Shown here one piece after another: positions 25,224 to 33,929 of a DNA stretch of 64,000 bases. The stretch lies in the NCBI GenBank assembly GCA_018266915.1, contig JAFDZM010000098.1:124001-188000 (forward strand). The letters are read 5' to 3'. A program made the translations under genes and the position numbers. The notes beneath the pieces were generated by a model, which did not search any database, had not been told where the DNA came from, and saw only the letters and a program-made list of their open reading frames with translations. This DNA is from Bacteroidota bacterium. Its GTDB lineage: Bacteria; Bacteroidota; Bacteroidia; Sphingobacteriales; Sphingobacteriaceae. Position 1 is the stretch's first letter, and each line of letters starts with the position of its first letter.

Positions 25224-26039
25224 TTACCTCAATCCCTTCTCTTCCAAATACTTGATAAAAGCAGCCGGATGATCGGTTTGCATACCTTTGAAGCCTAAGG
25301 CAATGGCTGTATCCCAGTCTTTATCCTCATTCATACTTTGGATATCGGGCCATACCGGAATATTTTGCTCATTGGCAAACTGCACCATTTCTTTGGAATA
25401 TTCTTTCCAGCCACCATCAAGAATATCAGGCTTTACCTGGTTGATGAAGGTTTTCATGCCCTCCACATCTTTCGCACTATTTGGCATGCTGAACATTAAT
25501 GGCATATCAGGAGCAACATGCCGCCAGTCTATGTATTGTTGAATAGCGTTGATATAAACCAGCACCTGTTTCTCCATACCATACTTTTTAAGCATAGCAT
25601 AGGTAGCTGGCACTGATGCGTTCTTAAAATCGATATAAATGTAGATTTTGTCCTTGCAAAGTTTCAGTATTTCCTCAAAAGTGGGAACACGATAAACTTT
25701 TTTATCGAGGCTATCACGGCTCTTAACCTGCAGTTGTTCAATTTCGTCCAATGTCATATCCTTAATCAATCCTTTGGCATTGGTCATACGATTTACCGTG
25801 TTATCGTGCATGCTTACCAGGGCGCTGTCTTTGGTAGTGCGCAGGTCGATTTCGACATAATCTGCTCCATTATTTATTGCTTCAGCATAAGCAGCCAGAG
25901 TATTTTCGGGATACTTTACATGATCGCCGCGGTGGCAGATCACTATAAATTTATGACGTGCCTTTGGTGCAGGATTGGGTTGAGCGCTTGCATTGATCCA
26001 AACAATGCAGGCAGCTAATACTATTAAAAATCTTCTCAT
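25224..26039 (-). CDS. Glycerophosphodiester phosphodiesterase (GDPD), secreted
   Basis: The 271-residue protein has a signal peptide cleaved near NASAQ. The GDPD TIM barrel shows CHRGDHVKYPENTLAAY (His36, Arg37, Glu45), ADYVEIDLRTTKD (Glu63, Asp65) and VSMHD (His78), which are the metal and acid-base residues. The enzyme hydrolyses glycerophosphodiesters such as glycerophosphocholine or glycerophosphoethanolamine to glycerol-3-phosphate and the alcohol. It follows the phosphodiesterase gene by 4 bp. Both lie downstream of the SusD/SusC genes, and a phospholipase C is encoded across the locus, which suggests sequential breakdown of lipid headgroups. Confidence 0.92.
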   Translation of the reverse strand: MRRFLIVLAACIVWINASAQPNPAPKARHKFIVICHRGDHVKYPENTLAAYAEAINNGADYVEIDLRTTKDSALVSMHDNTVNRMTNAKGLIKDMTLDEIEQLQVKSRDSLDKKVYRVPTFEEILKLCKDKIYIYIDFKNASVPATYAMLKKYGMEKQVLVYINAIQQYIDWRHVAPDMPLMFSMPNSAKDVEGMKTFINQVKPDILDGGWKEYSKEMVQFANEQNIPVWPDIQSMNEDKDWDTAIALGFKGMQTDHPAAFIKYLEEKGLR

Positions 26040-26043
26040 TTAA

Positions 26044-27156
26044 TTATTTACCCAGGCCGGTTTTGTCTTTTATCATTACAGAAGAAATAGCGTCGCCTAC
26101 TTCATGATCTGCTGATGCTTTGAAATCGTAACCCAGTAATTGTGCAATTGTTTGGGCTAGTTGTTTATGGTAAGTAGTAGTTTGTGTTTTGATGATCCCA
26201 TCATGCGGTGTGTCCGGACCGATAACAGCAAACCAGGTCTGCTCAGAGTTCTTCACACCAGCGCCATGGCTTCTCCAGGCATCAATATTTGCATCACCAC
26301 GGCCATGATCGCAAGTGATGATCAGGGTAGTTTTGTTTTTATAGGCCGGGTCGCTTTGAATATATTCCCACAATTCTTTCAGGTAAGCGTCTTCCTGGTG
26401 GGCCTGGGTCAGGTACATTTTATAGTTTCCGGCGTGCGCCATGTCATCAGTCTCATCAAAAGCGAGATATAACACACGTGGTTTGTATTCTTTCAAATAT
26501 TCCTTACCAAATTCGTAAGTCATAAAGTCGATGCGGGTATCACCTAAATAATGAGGCGCTTTATGCTGCATTTCGTTTAAGTATTTCAGACGATCATCTG
26601 CTTTTGCATCCAAAAAATTTGTATAACCCGCATTTACAATTAATCCTGAACGGCTAACATTAAAAATAGCCGGAAATGCTTCCCATGAGGCAAATACTGC
26701 CACTTTATTCTCAAAACCTTTTTGTTTATCCAGATATTCAAAAATGCTCGTATTTGGATTAGGAACCGGGTTATTACTATTTACTCGTACATCCGGGAAT
26801 CCGGTAAATATTTCGTTATAACCAGGGTATGAGAAATGATACTGATTGGCTACTTCATCACAATTTCCCAAATCACGGTCGCCGTATAATTGTCCGTCGT
26901 TTTCCATGGTCGACCACATGAAAGGCATCAATAATTTGCGGCGTTCTTCAGGCGTTTCGGCCCAGAATTTCTTTTTTATATCGGCTTTGGTGTCGGTGTA
27001 TTTTGAGTTGATGAGGACAGAGTCGGCACCGCGATACAATTCCTGCCAACGGAATCCATCTAAAGTCACTACCACTATATTTTGTGTCCGGTGGTTTTGC
27101 GCGAATAATTGCGGAACAGTTAAAAGAGCTAAGAACAACAATGCAAGCTTCTTCAT
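26044..27156 (-). CDS. Alkaline-phosphatase-superfamily phosphodiesterase (NPP-like), secreted
   Basis: The 370-residue protein has a signal peptide cleaved near QLFAQ. The fold is recognised from VVVTLDGFRWQEL (Asp33 as metal ligand), LYLAFDETDDMAHAGN, TLIITCDHGRG and RSHGAG, the metal-binding motifs of the alkaline phosphatase/nucleotide pyrophosphatase superfamily. Such enzymes cleave phosphomono- or diesters in the periplasm. The following gene, 4 bp away, encodes a glycerophosphodiesterase, so the two are cotranslated. Exact specificity (choline, ethanolamine or a phosphonate ester) cannot be read from the sequence. Confidence 0.88.
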   Translation of the reverse strand: MKKLALLFLALLTVPQLFAQNHRTQNIVVVTLDGFRWQELYRGADSVLINSKYTDTKADIKKKFWAETPEERRKLLMPFMWSTMENDGQLYGDRDLGNCDEVANQYHFSYPGYNEIFTGFPDVRVNSNNPVPNPNTSIFEYLDKQKGFENKVAVFASWEAFPAIFNVSRSGLIVNAGYTNFLDAKADDRLKYLNEMQHKAPHYLGDTRIDFMTYEFGKEYLKEYKPRVLYLAFDETDDMAHAGNYKMYLTQAHQEDAYLKELWEYIQSDPAYKNKTTLIITCDHGRGDANIDAWRSHGAGVKNSEQTWFAVIGPDTPHDGIIKTQTTTYHKQLAQTIAQLLGYDFKASADHEVGDAISSVMIKDKTGLGK

Positions 27157-27211
27157 AAACTACTATTTGTAAGAACAAAAAAAGTAATAAACCTTGTTAA
27201 TGCGACAAAAA

Positions 27212-27239
27212 TAAAGGTGGGATATTAAGCCCACCTTTA
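27212..27239 (-). terminator. Hairpin terminator between the SusD gene and the phosphodiesterase gene
   Basis: TAAAGGTGGG (27212-27221) and CCCACCTTTA (27230-27239) form a perfect 10-bp stem with an 8-nt loop. Read on the minus strand it is followed by TTTTTG. It lies 62 bp after the SusD stop and 56 bp before the phosphodiesterase start, and probably lowers expression of the enzyme genes relative to susCD. Confidence 0.75.
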
Positions 27240-27300
27240 CTGAAATTTAATTTAATAGTTGTTGGTAATTTATCAATTGTTAACAATTATTACCCTCGGT

Positions 27301-28884
27301 TTATTTTAGTATCCACATAATGCCGTTGATGTCGTCATTACCGCCATATTGGCTTTGCAATGCGTTGTTGTAGTTCTTTGTATTGGCAGTACGTTCGCTT
27401 GTAGGATATTGGAACCTCAACGCTATACGCTGACCGTTAGATGTACCAGGGCCTACAGTAAAGTCAGGCACACCGGTTCTGCGATAGGTAAAGTATGACT
27501 CCAAACCTGAGTGACGGAATAATGCCAAGTATTTTTGCTGTAAGATCTGGGTCAAACCGGTAGCGCCACCTGCATATTTAATCGCCGGCTGAGCATAATA
27601 CGTAGCCCAATCGGTATTAATAGTGAAGGTATCATAGTTTGCCAGGTTAGTTACACTGGTTGAACCCGGTTTGTAGAAATAAGCAGTAAACGAGCCGGTT
27701 GACGGTATACTATAGTAAGTCCAGGATGCCTGTATACCATTAACATAGTGTGTTTCAGCGTTACCTGTAACCCAGCCAAGATTAATACCCTGTGCAATGT
27801 TAAACTCTTGCTCAGGATAACCGATCTGTATGCTTGGTTCACCGGTGTAGGTTGAATAATAATGCTTCCTGTTGATGAATGAATAATCCCCCAAACCAGC
27901 ATTTGAGTACATTATACCAAGGTCGAGGCCAGGATCAGCGCCGATAAATGAGGCAAAATCAGTTGGGCTTTGTCCCAAATCATCCACATAATGACGTGCA
28001 GGTTCAGCCACTACGTATACCCGCGGATCCTGGAAGGTAGTCAATAACTTAATATAAGTTTGCGATGAATTCTGTCTTGAACCGTTCTGACCAAAGTTAT
28101 CCGGTGTCATTGGATAATAGTTGGTTGGCGAAACGAATGTAAACTGCAAGTTGTCATCCGAGCTAGCCATTATTGGATATTTGGTCGGATTGTTAACTAT
28201 CGCCGCAAATTGTGACGGGATGTTCATGTCAGCATCACTGGTTGCCTTTTTGCTAAGCTCTAATAAAAGTCTCAGCTTAAAAGCATTTACCGTTTTTTGC
28301 CACTTAGTCAAATCGTTATTATAGAAAAAGTCGCCGGTGATTGTACCGCCCTGTGCTATTACATTAGTCAGATCAGTGTTCGCATCGTCAAGCCATGACA
28401 AACATTGGTTCATAACTGTTTTTTGCGGATCATATTTTGGAGTAAGATTGCTCAAACCTTTCAAGGCATCTGTCATCGGGATATCACCCATCTCGAGGCT
28501 CATTTTGCTGAAAAAGTATGCTCTGAAAAATTTACCCAAAGCGCTATACCCGTTTGTTGCCGGTGAACCCGCTGTTACAGCCTGTTGTTCCATCAGCATA
28601 ACGTTTTTCAAAGCATTGTAATAGTTGTCGCCTGATCCGAAATTGTAGGTGTTATTACCATAGTAGTTATAGTTGTAGATATAATACTGGCAATAAATCT
28701 CGTTCGAGTTATCAGGAAAATCAACCATAGTGTATTCAACACCATTCAACAACAACGATGCGGGAACGCTGGTAGGCACGTTGTTATTCTTGGTTAAATC
28801 TTCGAAACTTTTTTTACAACCACTCGCTGTGACCAGCATCAATGCTGCGAGTAATTGAAGTTTTAATATTTTTTTCATAATCAT
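27301..28884 (-). CDS. SusD/RagB-family surface substrate-binding lipoprotein (SusD-like 2)
   Basis: The protein has 527 residues; ATGs at 28884 and 28878 are both possible starts. The lipoprotein signal ends at ASGCKKSFEDL. NNNVPTSVPASLLLNG and the helical TPR-like body (YSALGKFFRAYFF, KWQKTVNAFKLRLLLELSKK), plus a C-terminal LQQKYLALFRHSGLESYFTYRRTG, fit the SusD-like family. These lipoproteins cap the SusC channel and bind substrate at the cell surface. It follows susC by 12 bp. The substrate is not obvious, and the neighbouring genes are phosphodiesterases rather than glycosidases. Confidence 0.92.
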   Translation of the reverse strand: MIMKKILKLQLLAALMLVTASGCKKSFEDLTKNNNVPTSVPASLLLNGVEYTMVDFPDNSNEIYCQYYIYNYNYYGNNTYNFGSGDNYYNALKNVMLMEQQAVTAGSPATNGYSALGKFFRAYFFSKMSLEMGDIPMTDALKGLSNLTPKYDPQKTVMNQCLSWLDDANTDLTNVIAQGGTITGDFFYNNDLTKWQKTVNAFKLRLLLELSKKATSDADMNIPSQFAAIVNNPTKYPIMASSDDNLQFTFVSPTNYYPMTPDNFGQNGSRQNSSQTYIKLLTTFQDPRVYVVAEPARHYVDDLGQSPTDFASFIGADPGLDLGIMYSNAGLGDYSFINRKHYYSTYTGEPSIQIGYPEQEFNIAQGINLGWVTGNAETHYVNGIQASWTYYSIPSTGSFTAYFYKPGSTSVTNLANYDTFTINTDWATYYAQPAIKYAGGATGLTQILQQKYLALFRHSGLESYFTYRRTGVPDFTVGPGTSNGQRIALRFQYPTSERTANTKNYNNALQSQYGGNDDINGIMWILK

Positions 28885-28896
28885 TATCGTTATAAA

Positions 28897-31800
28897 TCAG
28901 AATGATAATTTAAAGTTGATACCATAGCTTCTTACAGACGGCGATTGCAAACCAGTAAGCGTTGTGCGTGTATTTGCATATTGATCCAGGTCTACGTCCT
29001 TGAATTTAGGATCCTTGTAGAAGTACAGAAGGTTACGACCGTATATCGATGCAGATATTGATCGTATAAAGGATCTTTGTAACCAGGCTTTCGGGAAATC
29101 ATACCCTATGGTCACTTCACGCAGTTTTGCATAAGTTTTGCTCATCAGGTAAGCCTCAGCTACGTTATAATATTCACTGGCATACTCCTGAACAAAAGCC
29201 GGTGTGTTGTTTGGAGCAAATTGTAAAGCGCCATAGTTCAAAACAGCACCGGTATTTGAATCATAATTAGGTGCTACACCATTTGATATTTGTACACCCT
29301 GACCTACATAGCTTCCTTTATAATTTGGATCAGGTTTCTGGTTGTTTGCAGGGAAATGCAACCAATCCTGGTAACGGGCTGCGCCCAACGCGCCTTCTGC
29401 TGTCAAAGCGTTAGCGCCACCGCGCATAGTTTTGTTGAATACATAATCATCTGTCACACCACCAACTGAACCGTCAAACTGGAAACCAAGACTCAGGCTC
29501 TTATAATGGAATTTGTTATAGATAGACCATGTCCAGTTAGGATCAAGGTGACCTAAATATTGAGGCACCGGGTCTACTAATGGCTCACCGTTCGATCCGT
29601 TGATGATCTGGCCACCAGGTGTGCGCACAAACTTGGTACCATAGAAATTATCTACACGGTCACCCTCATGGAAATAAGTGTTGTAAACACTCTGACCTGC
29701 TGGCAACTCTTTGTAAACTTCTTTATAAGTAGACCAGTTAACCAATACATCCCAGCCAAAACCACCTGCGTCTCTTATCGGTGTACCGCTTAATGAGAGC
29801 TCATAACCTGTTTTCTTGGTCTTCAAGGCATTTATATATTCATCTGTATAACCGGTTGCTGTAGAAATCGGGTTATCCAAAATCTGCGGACCATCGATAT
29901 ACTGGAAAGCTGTAGCACTTAGTCCCAAACGGTTCTTAAGGAATTTGATATCGAATCCCTCTTCCCAGTTAACACGGGTAAAGGTTTGAATATTGGTTTG
30001 GTAAAGCGAGTTCGGGCCGTAACCTGCTGTTTGGTTATTATAAGGTTTGGCAGTTGAATAGGCGCTGTTAAGTGCGTAGTTAGGTCCGTTATATGGTGAT
30101 AGATATGTTGTGCCGTAACCGAGAGGGTTATCATAAAGCGAAGGACCTGTAGAGCCGCCAAATGCGGTTATGGTGCTGAACGGAGCAGGGCCAATGGTAG
30201 CGCTGGTTTCATCTGAACGGATGTTCGCATATGAACCGCGTACTTTAAGGAACGAGATCACTTCAGGAAGTTTTACGTAATCAGAGATAACACTGCTTAG
30301 CGCCAAGCTCGGATATCTGTAATTAGCCACATTCTGGAAGGCAGAAGAATGTTCCTGGCGGATGGTTCCTGACAAAGTAAGGAAGTGTCCGAAAGATGCA
30401 TCCAATGATGCGAAAATACTTAACTGGCGTTCTCCAGAATTAAAACTTGTTGCCTGTATAGGGTTTTTAGAGTTGCTGAAAGCATATACTCCCGGTACAT
30501 TCAAATAGTCGGTAGAAACCCAGCTCGAGTTGTAGCTGAAATTACGTAAGTTACTACCAACCAAACCTGATAAATTTACAAAGTTTTTGATCGTGTAATC
30601 GTAGTTCAAAGTCAGGAAAGTGTTATTTTCAAACAAATCACGGCGATCTTCGCGATAGTCACCCTGGTTACCTTCACGGCCGTAAGGGTGCGCTGAGAAA
30701 GGCATATCTTCTGTATGGAGCATATTGTAAGTAGTAATCTGCTCCTTAAGGGTAACATTTAAGTGATTGTCTATTTTATAGTTGCCGGAAACGTATCCGT
30801 AAGTATCATTTTTATAATGGCCACGTGTCCATATTTCAGTCAGGAACCATGGGTTATGGTAACGGGTATATTCCTCAAACTCAGAAGCTACCCCCACTTT
30901 ACCTGGCTGCCATATAGCTTTAATATCGGGTGCGTTTACGTTCCAGTCAGCGCCGGTCCAGATAGCCATGTTATAAATGATACTGTTCGGGCCATATTGA
31001 ACATCAGGGTAGTTATCAGTACTCTGCCTGTTAAAATCAACGTTAGCTTCAAATTTCCAACGTGATGTAGGGCTGAATGACGCATATAAGTTGGCGTTAC
31101 CTATGTTCAGGTACTGGAAAGGAATATAGCTATCCTGGTGTTGTTGCGATATTGAAAAACGGGTAGTATAGTTATCGCCGTTGGCAGTCAGGGCAATATC
31201 ATTGTTGGTTTGATAACCGGTGCGAAGAAAGTTTGCAAGGTTGTTAGCACCACGGGCAACCCACGGCGTCCCTTGGCGCACACCGTTTACAACAGGGCTA
31301 TCGTATTGAGGGATCAGCTGGCCATTAAAATATGGACCCCAAACGTCATAATCGCTATCCACACCACCCGGTGCACCGCCTCTGCCATCTACAAACTCAT
31401 AAAATGTATTCTCACCCGGTCCGAATGAATGTTGAACGCGGGGGAAAGCGGTAAAGCCTTTATTAATCACAGTACTGCTGTTTATATCAACAGTAAGGCC
31501 TTTTTTAGCATTGTTACCTCTTTTGGTAGTAATAACAATAGCGCCGTTTTGTGCACGGCTGCCATATAATGCCGCGGCGGCTGGGCCCTTCAGTACGGTA
31601 TAGCTTTCTATATCGTCCGGGCTAAGGTCAAACGTATCCGAGTTAATAGGAAGACCGTCGACAACGTAAAGGGTAACAGTACCACCGCGGATGGTCACGT
31701 TCGGAACGCCCAAAATTTCGGATGTTGCTGCTACTGACAGACCTGCTACTTTACCGATCAGGCCGTTTACCGGGTTCGGGTCACGTGCAGTGGTCAATTG

Positions 31801-32196
31801 GTCCCCATTTACTGTTTGTGTGGCGTAACCAATGCGGCGGGTTTCTTTTTTAACGCCCAAGGCGGTTACCACCACTTCATTAAGAGATTTGCTATCGGAA
31901 ACGAGTGATACGTTTATAATGGGCTGGTCGCCAACTGTAACGTCCTGCGCTATATAACCCAGGAATTTAAATGTAAGCACCTGTCCTTTTTCAACGGTAA
32001 ATAAGAAACGACCGTTAACATCTGTTACAGTTCCTTTGGTAGTCCCTTTAAGTAAAACGGTTACTCCGGGCAAAGGCTGCTTGTTTTCGTCGGTGACTGT
32101 ACCACCGATCTTGATCTGCCCGAAAGAGAGTATCGGGGCAAGGAATAATAACACCATCGTTATCATTGTCCTTAAGTGAATGTAAAGCTGCTTCAT
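28897..32196 (-). CDS. SusC/RagA-family TonB-dependent outer-membrane transporter
   Basis: I start at the ATG at 32196 (1099 residues), giving the signal MKQLYIHLRTMITMVLLFLA cut near SFGQ; the longer frame to 32238 begins with TTG. A carboxypeptidase-like regulatory domain follows (IGGTVTDENKQPLPGVTVLL). The TonB box is LNEVVVTALG. The plug is VNGLIGKVAGLSVAATSE through GSRAQNGAIVITTKRG, and the rest is a 22-stranded barrel. It imports a substrate captured by SusD using TonB energy. Upstream lies a 48-bp element also found before the MFS transporter gene, so susCD and the oxidoreductase/phospholipase arm look co-regulated. Confidence 0.95.
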   Translation of the reverse strand: MKQLYIHLRTMITMVLLFLAPILSFGQIKIGGTVTDENKQPLPGVTVLLKGTTKGTVTDVNGRFLFTVEKGQVLTFKFLGYIAQDVTVGDQPIINVSLVSDSKSLNEVVVTALGVKKETRRIGYATQTVNGDQLTTARDPNPVNGLIGKVAGLSVAATSEILGVPNVTIRGGTVTLYVVDGLPINSDTFDLSPDDIESYTVLKGPAAAALYGSRAQNGAIVITTKRGNNAKKGLTVDINSSTVINKGFTAFPRVQHSFGPGENTFYEFVDGRGGAPGGVDSDYDVWGPYFNGQLIPQYDSPVVNGVRQGTPWVARGANNLANFLRTGYQTNNDIALTANGDNYTTRFSISQQHQDSYIPFQYLNIGNANLYASFSPTSRWKFEANVDFNRQSTDNYPDVQYGPNSIIYNMAIWTGADWNVNAPDIKAIWQPGKVGVASEFEEYTRYHNPWFLTEIWTRGHYKNDTYGYVSGNYKIDNHLNVTLKEQITTYNMLHTEDMPFSAHPYGREGNQGDYREDRRDLFENNTFLTLNYDYTIKNFVNLSGLVGSNLRNFSYNSSWVSTDYLNVPGVYAFSNSKNPIQATSFNSGERQLSIFASLDASFGHFLTLSGTIRQEHSSAFQNVANYRYPSLALSSVISDYVKLPEVISFLKVRGSYANIRSDETSATIGPAPFSTITAFGGSTGPSLYDNPLGYGTTYLSPYNGPNYALNSAYSTAKPYNNQTAGYGPNSLYQTNIQTFTRVNWEEGFDIKFLKNRLGLSATAFQYIDGPQILDNPISTATGYTDEYINALKTKKTGYELSLSGTPIRDAGGFGWDVLVNWSTYKEVYKELPAGQSVYNTYFHEGDRVDNFYGTKFVRTPGGQIINGSNGEPLVDPVPQYLGHLDPNWTWSIYNKFHYKSLSLGFQFDGSVGGVTDDYVFNKTMRGGANALTAEGALGAARYQDWLHFPANNQKPDPNYKGSYVGQGVQISNGVAPNYDSNTGAVLNYGALQFAPNNTPAFVQEYASEYYNVAEAYLMSKTYAKLREVTIGYDFPKAWLQRSFIRSISASIYGRNLLYFYKDPKFKDVDLDQYANTRTTLTGLQSPSVRSYGINFKLSF

Positions 32197-32233
32197 CTGT
32201 GAATTAATTAGGTGAGAAGGATATTTTTCATGC

Positions 32234-32281
32234 AGCAATACTAAACTTAGTTTATTATTTGTAAACTAAATTAGTATTAAG
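32234..32281 (-). promoter_or_regulatory. Shared 48-bp promoter/operator element, copy 1 (upstream of susC)
   Basis: Read on the minus strand the element runs CTTAA, ACTAATTTAGT, then TAATAAACT and AGTTTAG, and ATTGCT, ending 38 bp before the susC start. It aligns without gaps to 33797-33844 with 39 of 48 identical bases. It contains two palindromes, ACTAAnTTAGT and AAACTnAGTTT, with centres 22 bp apart, i.e. two helical turns. Probably bound by the XRE-cupin regulator encoded at 33134, which is inference. Confidence 0.7.
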
Positions 32282-32385
32282 GAAAGCTTAAGGTTACGTG
32301 CAAAACGTGTTAAGAAGGGCAGTTTTTGTAACAGCCGAATTACAATCGACTTACAATTATTTAATATTCAGGCAGAAGTTCCGAA

Positions 32386-32967
32386 TCAGTTATTATTATG
32401 CAGATGATTCACGGCTAATGATTTCAGGTGCTCAAGGTCTTGCACCGGGACATTCATTTCCTTAGCCTGGTCATCCCAATGACGCAGTTTTATAAACAAC
32501 TCAGCATCAGGATGTTTTTCAAATTCGGAAGCTTCCTGTTTAGTCATTCGTCCACCCTGGAATTCAAGGGTAGCCTTACTGGCATCAGAAAGCTTATTAT
32601 AATATTCGGGGTATTTATAAGTAAGGTATCTTTTGGCAATAACATGGCTTTCTACCAAAGTAGCCAGTCTTTCTGAGAAGCCGCGCTCACGCAGGTAATC
32701 GGCACCAAGTTTTTCATGATCGACGTTGCCAAAACCATCCATGCTTTCAGCCTCGGCATCCTCGGCGCACAGATGACCGATATCATGAAAAAATGCAGCT
32801 AAAATTACTTCGTCATCATAACCTTCATCTTCCGCCAGGGTAGCGGCCTGTGACATGTGCTCCAACTGAGACACCGGTTCGCCAATGTAGTCTTCGTCAC
32901 CATGTTTTTCGTAAAGGGCGAAAACTTCATCAACTATATCTTCTGGTGTAGTAGCGGCTCGGGTCAT
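32386..32967 (-). CDS. PhnZ-like HD-domain oxygenase (phosphonate-associated HDIG protein)
   Basis: The 193-residue protein shows the pattern of the PhnZ/MIOX-like mixed-valence di-iron oxygenases. YIGEPVSQLEH gives Tyr27, Glu30 and His37; FFHDIGH gives His61, Asp62 and His65; then come His84, His108, Lys112 and Asp165. These correspond, with a constant shift of 3-4, to PhnZ residues for iron binding and the Tyr/Glu lid. PhnZ cleaves 2-amino-1-hydroxyethylphosphonate to glycine and phosphate using O2. TIGR03276 names this group as phosphonate-operon HDIG proteins. The TIGR03364-type oxidoreductase gene nearby supports phosphonate work. No PhnY hydroxylase gene is visible here. Confidence 0.85.
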   Translation of the reverse strand: MTRAATTPEDIVDEVFALYEKHGDEDYIGEPVSQLEHMSQAATLAEDEGYDDEVILAAFFHDIGHLCAEDAEAESMDGFGNVDHEKLGADYLRERGFSERLATLVESHVIAKRYLTYKYPEYYNKLSDASKATLEFQGGRMTKQEASEFEKHPDAELFIKLRHWDDQAKEMNVPVQDLEHLKSLAVNHLHNNN

Positions 32968-33063
32968 AGAGAGTAATAGTTATGATGCAAATAAAAGTAT
33001 CAGATATTATTAAATCATTAAATTTTCGTGATAGATTCCCCTTTCCGGATTTAATTGCTTTTT

Positions 33064-33100
33064 ATTGCAAAAAGGATTTCCAAAAATTCTATTTTGCAAT
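33064..33100. promoter_or_regulatory. Inverted repeat in the divergent HD/XRE promoter region
   Basis: ATTGCAAAA (33064-33072) and TTTTGCAAT (33092-33100) are perfect 9-bp reverse complements separated by 19 bp. They sit 34-70 bp upstream of the XRE-cupin gene and between the divergent starts of the HD gene and that gene. It is a candidate operator for autoregulation, distinct in sequence from the 48-bp element. Confidence 0.5.
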
Positions 33101-33133
33101 ACCAATTATAAATATACCTCGTTTACCTAATTT

Positions 33134-33709
33134 ATGGAAGATGATATACTGATCCAGATCAGTAACCGTATAAAAGAGCGCCGGCGCGAACAAAATATTA
33201 CTGTACAGGAACTGGCCAACCAGGCCAATGTAAGCAAGGGGCTGATATCGCAGATAGAAAACAGTCGTACTATACCATCATTGATGGTGCTGATCGATAT
33301 TATCAGGGCGCTGAATATCGACCTGAATGAGTTCTTTAAAGATATACGGACTAAAAGTGATTCATCCCCTGTATTAGTAAAGCGAAAAGACGAGTACGAC
33401 CATTTTGAAAAGGAGCTTGCCAGTGGTTTCCATTATAAGCGGATATTTACCCGGTTCATCGATCACTCTACAGTAGATATTGTCATTCTTGAACTTGAGC
33501 CAAATTCCACAAGACCATTGGTAGAGACCGATGCCTTTGAATATAAATATATCATATCCGGGCAGATAGAATACCAGATAAACGGAGATAAAATACTTTT
33601 AGGGCCAGGCGATTCTTTATTGTTTGACGGACGTATCCCCCATACTCCTGTCAACATGGGGAAAGATACAGCCAGTATGCTGGTGGTGTATTTTTTTGAG
33701 GAGAAGTAG
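33134..33709 (+). CDS. XRE-family regulator with C-terminal cupin domain
   Basis: The 191-residue protein has a helix-turn-helix of the Cro/XRE type at about residues 8-62 (RRREQNITVQELANQANVSK, GLISQIENSRTIPSL). A cupin domain follows (about 105-190: PLVETDAFEYKYIISGQIEY, GPGDSLLFDGRIPHTPVNMG). Such regulators sense a small ligand through the cupin. It is divergent from the HD-domain gene and upstream of the transporter gene, in the middle of the lipid-headgroup locus. The shared 48-bp element flanking it on both sides is its probable target. The ligand is unknown. Confidence 0.92.
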   Translation: MEDDILIQISNRIKERRREQNITVQELANQANVSKGLISQIENSRTIPSLMVLIDIIRALNIDLNEFFKDIRTKSDSSPVLVKRKDEYDHFEKELASGFHYKRIFTRFIDHSTVDIVILELEPNSTRPLVETDAFEYKYIISGQIEYQINGDKILLGPGDSLLFDGRIPHTPVNMGKDTASMLVVYFFEEK

Positions 33710-33712
33710 TTT

Positions 33713-33782
33713 AGTTAATCAGTGACCGGTTAACCAGTTATCAGGCTGTCCTGGTTAACTGATTTCTGGTTAACTGATCACT
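33713..33782. repeat. Palindromic word repeat (GGTTAACTGAT words)
   Basis: Left arm 33713-33742 (TTAATCAGTGACCGGTTAAC and onward) and right arm 33751-33782 (two copies of TGGTTAACTGAT) are near reverse complements. The element follows the regulator gene stop by a few bases and likely ends its transcript. Confidence 0.75.
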
Positions 33783-33796
33783 ATCCTTAATCAAAC

Positions 33797-33844
33797 CTTA
33801 ACACTAAATTAGTTCGATATTAATAAACTTAGTTTAGCATTGCT
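33797..33844 (+). promoter_or_regulatory. Shared 48-bp promoter/operator element, copy 2 (upstream of the MFS transporter)
   Basis: It reads CTTAA, ACTAAATTAGT, TAATAAACT, AGTTTAG and ATTGCT on the plus strand, ending 86 bp before the transporter start. It matches copy 1 (32234-32281 minus) at 39 of 48 bases, with mismatches concentrated in the 6-bp linker. The two palindromes keep the 22-bp centre spacing. A further partial word AAATTAGT lies near 33872. Confidence 0.7.
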
Positions 33845-33929
33845 CAACTTTATTCCTGCCTTAATGTTTATTAAATTAGTTGTTTTCGATAAATATAGTT
33901 GAGGTATTGGATATCATCAAATCATAAGC

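Noticed and set aside
29919..30161. Frame inside susC
   Set aside because: It lies entirely within the susC coding sequence in another frame and shows no domain.
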